64,000 nt of DNA from Nectonema munidae. Taxonomy: Eukaryota > Nematomorpha > Nectonematoida > Nectonematidae. This document shows positions 58,501 to 64,000 of this stretch, piece by piece (positions within the stretch are counted from its first letter, which is position 1; each line of letters starts with the position of its first letter). Location: positions 2,418,001-2,482,000 of the forward strand of contig JAUIRK010000903.1 in the NCBI GenBank assembly GCA_030549495.1, read 5' to 3'. Position numbers and translations under genes: made by a program. Under the pieces are notes generated by a model. It was not told the DNA's origin and did not search any database. It saw only the letters and a list, made by a program, of their open reading frames with translations.

Positions 58501-61168
58501 TTGTTCAATTAACACATTGTAATCGATTTTGTCATCAACCATAAAAAGTATTTTTGGTTTACTTACTGATCTGTCTTTCTTTTTTGTAAGTTGTTTTTAT
58601 GATAACTTTAATAAGCTTCAACTTTTATGACTGTTTGCTCATTTAATCAAAATGTAGCATTTTTTTGTGTCTTTAAATTTTTGAAACGGGTTGTGACGTT
58701 AGTTATTTTTTTTTATATGATGGGGAAATTTAACCACAAACAAATTTGAGTCATAGGATATTTTACACAAAAATATTGGAAGTTGTTACAAGAGTACCTT
58801 TTTTAAAGATTGAGTTTGTCACAGTTCTAGTTATTTTTATCTTTTTTACAATAATTAATTTGAAATAATATAAGAATGTACAAATTCGAATAGAAAAAAC
58901 AGAAAAAATTATTAAGTATTTTTAAACATGTAATGCTTTTGTTAGATCCTTTACGACAGTATAAAGATGAATATATAGATTTTGGTTATATTGAGATGAA
59001 AATAAAGAAGAGTCTGTGCCACAGTGTGTGATTTGTATGAAAACATTATCAAATGCATCAATGAAGCCAAGCTTTTTACAGCGTCATCTCCAGACTAATC
59101 ATCCTGACCTTAAGAACCGCGATTCTAATTTTTCAAACGACTTGGGGAAAATGCAAAAAAAAACAAAGAATAGATAAAACAGGAAAGCAATATAAGAAAT
59201 CAAAGGAGATTGTAACAGCCTCGTAATGAAGTTGCACTTCCTGTGGCTAAAAACAAAAAGCAATTTTTAATCTTATTTTTGGTTCTTAGGTACACAATAG
59301 CTGAAAAATTAATCATGCTAACACTTCATTGCTGTTTCACACAAAAGTTAGGTGGTTGTCGCGGGGGAACACGACTATGCGTCTGTTTGTGCTTAGGAAT
59401 AAACTGCTTAAGTTTTTTCAAACAAAAAACCACAAGTTTCAAAAGATTTTTAAGGATAACAATTTACTTCTCCACCTCGCCTACTTGTCAGGCATTTTTG
59501 GAGTTCTAAATAACTTTAATTCTTTTCTTCAGGGATCTGAAAGTAATGTTTTTGATTTTTCAATTAAACATATAGCCTGTGGGAAGATCTTTCATTTGAC
59601 AAAAAGTTCTCAAATTGTTAAATTTATAAGCAGTAGGTAAAAGTCGAAATAGGTGCTAAACTCTGTCAATTGAAAATTACAACTTTTCATGATTTCTTTT
59701 TTCATTTAATTTAGGATTTTAAGAGCTAATCATTTTAGCATATTTTTTGTGCTTATCTTTTTTTTTGATGCAGCCTCAAAAATGTTATTTTTGAGTTAAA
59801 GATCACTATTATTTCATTGATATAAGTAAAAGGGAAATAGTAAAATTAGCAAAATATAAACTCTTACTCGAATATTTTTGGATACGTATGCGTTGTTTCT
59901 AATAAATCTTATAATCCGTGTTTCATATTTCTTTCTTAATTCATTCATTCAAGATTTGAGTGAAAAGAGCTGTCCCCTTTTTGAAATGACTTTTAATGAA
60001 TGTTTAAAAATCACCATTGACTCCTGAGAACAATTGATTTCGTACGACTGCTTCAATGCGTTATGACGTTGAAATTCTTTACCTTTAATTGGCGTTGCTA
60101 TCTTAGATTCAGGAAGTTGTTGAAGCGATAAACACAATGAAAAGGAATAGAGACTTTGTGCTTGGCTTCGCCTCAGATCCAATAAAATTCATAAACAATT
60201 GGCTAGCGTCACAGGCTTCTGATCTTCAAGTATTCCACATTTTCCTTCCTTCTTCAGTTTTCAATATTGATAAAGTTTTTAACTAACGATTACTACAAGA
60301 GTTTCAAATATAGTTTATATTAAAGATACTTAGTAACCACCTCGGGAACATTGCCTTATAATAAAATAGTTTTATCAAAGCTTTTAGCCCATTGCAAAAT
60401 ATATCGAGTTGAATTTAGATTAAGAGATTAAATGTACTCAATTTGAAAATGCTTTTGATGTGATTTTGTATTGAAAGATTTACTTTCTCTCAGCTGTTAT
60501 TGAGTGAGCGTCTGTGTTCTTTTACATATCCAAAAAATAAAGCAAGCTGTTTTAAATTGATCATAATCAAAATCTAGATAAAGTGTATTCTTCAAATATT
60601 TTATACACACTTTCGCTGCATAAAAATGATTTTTTCAAAAAAAAAACCCAATTTTTGGTATAGAAGCGAAGCTAAATTTTGATGAATTCTCTTGAGATGA
60701 TTTTCTTGGTATGTAAACTTAGAATAATTATTTTTGTAATTTATCTTTAGTACACCCAGAATACAGCTTGTTTATTTATAAAATTTCTACTCAACACTAC
60801 GCCTCCAAGATAGATAAAAAAGTAAAAGAATGGATAGGATAACGTGTATTTATACACTTGTATATAATTCCATTTTGAATATATGTATTTCACCCTTCTA
60901 GATTTCAAGGTTGTACAAATAAATATTTTAGATAATGACAGATATAGCTGGCAATCCTGAACAAGAAAGGCATTCCGTTTACTACAAACAGCCATGGGTC
61001 AGAGAAGCCGTTTTTCGCTACTTTTTCAACTGCGTAAGCGTGATATCATTTAGCTCCATTTTTCCTGCCTTCCTCCTCTTCTATGCTGTCGAATATATCT
61101 GACAATTTTCTTTATAGGTTCAACAAAAACGATTGGAATTGGAAGCAATCTTAGCTACCAAGGCTTGA
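49542..61168 (+). CDS. SMARCD1: SWI/SNF (BAF/PBAP) subunit BAF60, SMARCD family, 11 exons
   Basis: Exons read from the sequence: 49542-49624, 50218-50308, 54273-54395, 54503-54628, 55924-56166, 57148-57309, 57418-57585, 57648-57728, 60107-60229, 60932-61033, 61118-61168. All introns are GT-AG; the sum is 1353 nt, 450 residues (human 515). BAF60 bridges transcription factors to the BRG1 remodelling complex. Motifs: [14 protein letters not shown] in exon 2; [18 protein letters not shown] in 3; [12 protein letters not shown] in 4; [20 protein letters not shown] and DNHLVEWHR in 5; the SWIB domain from residue 223 ([26 protein letters not shown]) in 6; [16 protein letters not shown] in 7; [16 protein letters not shown] in 9; EAVFRYFFN in 10. 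The Gly/Pro-rich N-terminus of other animals is missing. A second in-frame ATG at 49551 could be the start. Paralogue (1, 2 or 3) cannot be assigned. AATAAA at 61237-61242. Confidence 0.93.
52110..52275. mobile_element. MITE in SMARCD intron 2, ends in G and C runs
   Basis: A G run followed by CTTAACTGATT at the left and GAGCTAAG plus a 15-bp C run at the right form an inverted pair (GGGGGCTTAACT / AGCTAAGCCCCC). The CTTAACT/GGGG block also occurs at the end of the MITE at 27936. hAT-like, duplication not clear. Confidence 0.45.
52375..52650 (-). pseudogene. Unidentified decayed coding segment in SMARCD intron 2
   Basis: One minus-strand frame reads [20 protein letters not shown], later [16 protein letters not shown] and [20 protein letters not shown], then [17 protein letters not shown], with a few stops between. 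It is clearly protein-like, but I do not recognise it. Most likely a transposon protein, possibly a host pseudogene. Confidence 0.3.
52900..54145. mobile_element. Repeat-rich part of SMARCD intron 2
   Basis: Two segments rich in GCGGGTT and GGCGCTG motifs (52930-53075 and 53970-54060) look like the arms of one hAT-like element. An ATG-led frame at 53339 ([20 protein letters not shown]) between them may be the start of its transposase. At 54122-54165 a CAGGGCTCTAGTC terminus abuts CCCCCCTATGTACGCCATTG, another terminus. A (CA)n microsatellite sits at 53163-53181 and a SINE at 53578-53656. Confidence 0.35.
53578..53656 (-). mobile_element. tRNA-derived SINE (family A), head fragment
   Basis: Minus-strand head: GCGTGAGTAAGGTTGGTAGG, then GGGTTTCGATAACTCAAGGT and a B box GGGTTCGTGC. 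The 3' body is missing. Confidence 0.5.
56335..56725 (+). mobile_element. RTE-like LINE 3' fragment in SMARCD intron 5
   Basis: Plus-strand coding with [39 protein letters not shown] and, in a shifted frame, [20 protein letters not shown] and [17 protein letters not shown], ending in AAGAAGAAGAT. This is the C-terminal tail typical of RTE-like LINEs (M--WM-G-TRKD-IRN, RGRPK-RW-D). It lies in host-gene sense orientation but lacks splice signals that would exonise it. Confidence 0.7.
58112..59640 (+). mobile_element. hAT (ZBED5-like) element in SMARCD intron 8, internally deleted
   Basis: The left end has TCTGTGGTACGCGTACCACT GGTGGTACGC, a terminus known from hAT elements related to Zaphod/Charlie. 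A BED zinc finger follows at about 59020-59125 ([34 protein letters not shown]). From 59338 the frame [40 protein letters not shown] and LQGSES corresponds to the C-terminal third of ZBED5-type transposases. The middle, with the catalytic core, is largely missing and the ends are in different frames. Confidence 0.65.
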
Positions 61169-61617
61169 AAAACTTCAGAATAATTTTTATACTAATTTAA
61201 TTGGAACTTTTTTGTGTACACCTTTTACATGCTATAAATAAAGCGTAAGGTATTCTTATTACATCTTATATCCTTTTAACTTCCAAAAATATTAGAAAAG
61301 AAATTGATTTAACTGATAACTAGGAGCAACAAAAGTTGCCTTATAAATCCTTCAAAAGTTGATCTAACGGCAATAAAATAATGTGTAACTAAATTTATTC
61401 TATAATCCATTTTCTCAATTAATTATTAAGTCGTTATTGTAAGACGCCATTTTAATATTTTAATCTTCCCCGTGTTGTTGTTGCCTTTGAGTCTAGAGAT
61501 CTCGGTATGACACATACATCAACTTCAAATTGAATATTGCTACATAAATCAAATGCATTTTTCATAGTAAAACTCAAAGATCCCATTTTTTAATTATTTT
61601 TGCAGATTTAGATTACT
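61169..61617. other. 3' region between SMARCD and the next minus-strand candidate
   Basis: Convergent gap. Contains the SMARCD poly(A) signal and the uncalled 44-codon minus frame at 61452-61586. Confidence 0.35.
61237..61242 (+). terminator. Poly(A) signal of SMARCD
   Basis: AATAAA 69 bases after the stop codon, the first on this strand. Confidence 0.6.
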
Positions 61618-61911
61618 TTAAAGTAAAACATTTTGCAAAGTTTCCTTTGATATAAATTTCGCCCATTCATAACCTTTTTTTATGTCACAGTAAGATTGTG
61701 AAATCACTGTTTCACTTATGATTTTCATTAATTCACTAGGCTTCATGCATTTAAAGGAAACTCCAGTTATTTCACGAAATTCTAAATGAAAAGGTAATTT
61801 TTCGAATTCTCTGAAAGTTTTTTGACTGTAACATATATCTTATTTTTAAGACACTGTTTAGATATAATTAGTGCCCCACAATGGCTTAAATTCGATGGAG
61901 TCCGTATACAT
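61618..61911 (-). CDS. Possible small spliced gene, 79 residues, unrecognised
   Basis: Exon 1 (61911-61880) starts ATG after a run of A and encodes MYTDSIEFKP plus two bases. Intron 61879-61826 is 54 nt, GTGGGG...TTACAG. Exon 2 (61825-61618) completes the codon and reads FQKTFREFEKLPFHLEF, REITGVSFKCMKPSELMKII, SETVISQSYCDIKKGYEWAK and FISKETLQNVLL before the stop. Phases fit, and a minus-strand ATTAAA lies about 20 bases on. No signal peptide or membrane segment. Beyond it a 44-codon minus frame (61586-61452, NAFDLCSNIQFEVDVCVIPR) also looks protein-like but does not splice in phase. I do not recognise the family; the donor GTGGGG is weak. Confidence 0.4.
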
Positions 61912-62058
61912 TTTTTTTATTATAAAATACAAGTATATTCTCAATTTGTTTCTGTTATAATGCTGACATTCTTGACTTATCATAGGATTTATTGTCGAAA
62001 GTTATACTAACTAAATAATAGTACTTGATGACTACCTGGCTTCATTAAACTAATACAA
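61912..62058. promoter_or_regulatory. Possible bidirectional promoter between two small genes
   Basis: The two candidate starts (61911 minus, 62059 plus) are 147 bp apart and point away from each other. The gap is AT-rich with no clear TATA or known site; the function is inferred from layout only. Confidence 0.25.
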
Positions 62059-62923
62059 ATGGAGTCAAAAAGCAGACAACATTTTCGAGGTTTACGTGTA
62101 ACACTTTAATATTGAATAGTCTAAAATAATTAAAATTACCTTCTAAAATTACTTTAATTCCTCTTATTTATCTCGTCAGTCGACTTGACCTCATTACTTA
62201 CTACTAAGCGTAGAAAATTGTGTTTTGCGCCTTTATCAATAACTTAATTTAAAAGAATTTTTAATAACGTGTGTGAAATGGTATCGAAATAAGAATCGTC
62301 AAATTATAAGTGTATATCAGAAATTGTGAATGATTTATATCATTAATATAACTCATGATATACTTGAAATTACACTGGTTTATCGCTGCTGCTGCTGCAA
62401 AAGTGTAACAAAATTCTACACTTTTCCCTAAGAGTATTTGCTTTTATGGTAATACTCTCTCGGTTTAAACAATGCCTTGTTTTGAACTGAAAGATTATAC
62501 TCATATAAAGATAGTATAATCTAATTCGCAACAACAACAACAACATGATATACCTAAAATAGATCTTTTGGGCACTGTTGAAGAAAATTTTCAGGAAAGT
62601 GAAAACAAACTAACGACTATTTTCAAAATAAGAAGCTGTGCTTTTAAAACAAGAGACTTCGAGTTTATATGGGAAAGTTATAAGGAAAAGTAAAAAATGA
62701 AATACAATAATTTTTATAACTATTTTCCTACCCAATTTTAGGTTTATATATGATGAAACTAATTTAAGAATTCTAACAAGGTAATTCAACTATATTACTA
62801 TTTTTAAAGAAAGTTTGATATAAACTTCAAGGAAAAAACATCAAATTTTATTTTCTGTTATAAAGAATAATTACTTTTTTTTATAAAGACAGTCATTGCC
62901 ATGAATATTCACGCATCAGATGA
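62059..62923 (+). CDS. Possible small spliced gene, about 75 residues, unrecognised
   Basis: Proposed exons are 62059-62089 (MESKSRQHFR), 62563-62689 (DLLGTVEENFQESENKLTTI, FKIRSCAFKTRDFEFIWESY, KE), 62742-62780 (KFIYDETNLRILT) and 62893-62923 (SHCHEYSRIR, stop). All junctions are GT-AG and keep frame (phases 1, 2, 2). An alternative last part uses exon 63041-63090 or so (KIKMSFLRLTKRCFDQ) and a final exon ending in CHPD near 63205, followed by AATAAA near 63226; the 3' end is therefore unsettled. The block with FKTRDFEFIWESYKEKFIY has a loose resemblance to the start of SNAPC1 (F--F-ELW--MKF--IF), not enough for a name. Confidence 0.35.
62386..62543 (+). repeat. Two short trinucleotide runs
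   Basis: (GCT)4 at about 62385-62397 and (CAA)5 at 62529-62544. The second lies just upstream of proposed exon 2 of the small plus-strand gene and is not included in it. Confidence 0.6.
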
Positions 62924-63407
62924 AGTAAAAAGCTCCATTTAGCAGATTTTAATTCATTGATAGTGGTATTTGTTATAATTAACTTTTATCAAGACATTTT
63001 CTCAATTTGTGAACTGTTCGCAAATGATCTTCACTATAGAAAAATAAAAATGTCTTTTTTGAGGCTTACCAAACGCTGTTTCGATCAAGTAATATGCTAT
63101 ACTTATTTTTCTAATGATGAAAATTATTAAACACGGTTAAGTAAAAACCTTATTGATGAAAGGATGTGATATTTCGCATCCTCAAGGCTTCAATATGTCA
63201 TCCTGATTAAGTATTTGTGTTTCATCAATAAAGTTTTTTACTTGAGCTTGTTTACTTTGTTTCCTTAAAACTTTTTGATGGCTTGTCAGCACCAAAATCT
63301 TTGTTTGGATGTAAATTATTATTCATAGAAATTAAGATTAGTAAAAACGAAGTGGAAAGGAAGAAGAAGAATTATTTTAATATCAATATTGTCAAATGAG
63401 AAAATGA
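62924..63407. other. 3' flank of PGAM5 and of the plus-strand candidate
   Basis: AT-rich. Minus-strand ATTAAA (TTTAAT at 63376-63381) may end the PGAM5 transcript 27 bases after its stop. Confidence 0.35.
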
Positions 63408-64000
63408 TTAATTAACTGTAATCGCTTCTTTTGGAAAATGCCCAGTATCTCCGAAAGACCTTAGAGTCACGTAGCCATTAGGACTGAGAATGATGTGAGT
63501 GATACTGGCGTTGGGTAAAGACATTCTTAGCCACGCTTCAGGAGGTAATTGCATTGCACGACAGACGAAGTAGCGTATGACATTGGCATGACAAACATAA
63601 ATTTCATAGCTATCCTCACACTGACTGGGCGTAGCCCTGTAGAAGTATTTTCTAAAGGCTGATTCTATTCTCGGCCCGTCTATAAAATAATCTCTATCTT
63701 TAAGCTTGATTGATGATGGTTCTGGTTTGCAGGGAGAGCCTTCGCGGAGTAAATCTGTACTTTTAAGGGGTACGCTAGCGAGGTATTTCTGGATTGACAT
63801 TGTGGTTTCAATAGCACGCGTCATGCTGGAATGAACAATAACTTTGTACGGATAATTTAACTCACTCAGTCTTTTACCTGTCAATTCTGCTTGTTTGCGT
63901 CCAAGAGGAGTAAGGATCCTGCTTTGATCATGCTTGCCACTTTGTTCATACTGTCCGTGTCGTATTAAAAGTATGTGTCTGAACGCTGTACTAGACCTTT
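63408..64000 (-). CDS. PGAM5: Mitochondrial Ser/Thr-protein phosphatase PGAM5, C-terminal part
   Basis: About 197 codons of an open frame that continues past the right edge, so the N-terminal membrane anchor and first part are not seen. PGAM5 is a histidine phosphatase of the phosphoglycerate mutase fold, sited on mitochondrial membranes, that acts on protein phosphoserine/threonine and regulates fission and mitophagy. Catalytic marks: HILLIRHGQYE with the RHG motif near 63935-63970, LTPLGRKQAELTGKRLSEL, VIVHSSMTRAIETT, STDLLREGSPCKPEP, IESAFRKYFYRA, EDSYEIYVCHANVIRY with the second catalytic His, and PPEAWLRMSLPNASITHI. It ends FGDTGHFPKEAITVN, matching the human LGDTGFMPPDKITRS. The first bases of the frame at 64000 are mid-gene; the TTG at 63884 is not a start. 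No intron in the visible part. Confidence 0.95.
   Translation of the reverse strand, partial: RSSTAFRHILLIRHGQYEQSGKHDQSRILTPLGRKQAELTGKRLSELNYPYKVIVHSSMTRAIETTMSIQKYLASVPLKSTDLLREGSPCKPEPSSIKLKDRDYFIDGPRIESAFRKYFYRATPSQCEDSYEIYVCHANVIRYFVCRAMQLPPEAWLRMSLPNASITHIILSPNGYVTLRSFGDTGHFPKEAITVN

Noticed and set aside
59949-60182. 77-codon minus-strand frame
   Set aside because: Its 5' portion is the reverse of SMARCD exon 9, which explains the open frame.
60747-60995. 82-codon minus-strand frame
   Set aside because: Overlaps SMARCD exon 10 and intron 9, no motif.
1-64000. CRISPR arrays, operons, riboswitches, replication origins
   Set aside because: The window is eukaryotic nuclear DNA; tandem repeats here have ~150-bp units without spacers.

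Overview
The window is nuclear DNA of an animal, AT-rich, with standard-code genes, short U2-type introns (54-108 nt, beside a few of kilobases) and heavy loads of old transposons. The host genes are conserved eukaryotic ones: COG4, MED17, a CKS1/CKS2 protein, OSGEP/KAE1, a SMARCD/BAF60 protein and PGAM5. The transposon mix (piggyBac, pogo/Tigger, hAT of ZBED5-like and DUF4371-like types, RTE-like, CR1/Jockey-like and R1-like LINEs, tRNA-derived SINEs) fits an invertebrate. The R1-like LINE leans towards an arthropod, but that is inference only. No prokaryotic gene, CRISPR array or retrovirus-like element was recognised.

Layout. 1-3.8 kb: the 3' part of COG4 (+) converges on an intronless MED17 (-). 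3.8-26.1 kb: a transposon desert. It holds a hAT fossil, a 68-bp hAT-like miniature with target duplications, a 3.5-kb hAT-like element with a decayed piggyBac inside it, two pieces of an R1-like LINE, SINEs, and a nest at 20.5-26.1 kb in which a Tigger transposon appears to be pulled apart by two minisatellite arrays and another piggyBac fossil. 26.8-27.1 kb: an intronless CKS gene (-). 27.1-43.7 kb: a second desert with a CR1/Jockey-like LINE between two ~400-bp direct repeats, RTE-like, DUF4371-hAT and Tigger fossils, a SINE cluster and one possible orphan last exon. 43.8-44.8 kb: intronless OSGEP (-). 45-49.5 kb: a 315-bp hAT MITE and a SINE, both with readable target duplications, and a Tigger fossil. 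49.5-64 kb is gene-rich: an 11-exon SMARCD gene (+) rebuilt exon by exon with every phase matching; a possible divergent pair of small unrecognised spliced genes with starts 147 bp apart at 61.9/62.06 kb; and the C-terminal half of PGAM5 (-) running off the right edge.

The host genes do not form a pathway. They are housekeeping functions: Golgi tethering, transcription, cell-cycle kinase binding, tRNA t6A modification, chromatin remodelling and mitochondrial phosphatase. I saw no convincing new biological system. The best leads are the small divergent gene pair, the long direct repeats abutting a LINE tail, the intron-like insert in the Tigger fossil, and the minisatellite arrays with inverted and distant copies. 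All family assignments come from reading motifs by eye; no database search was run.
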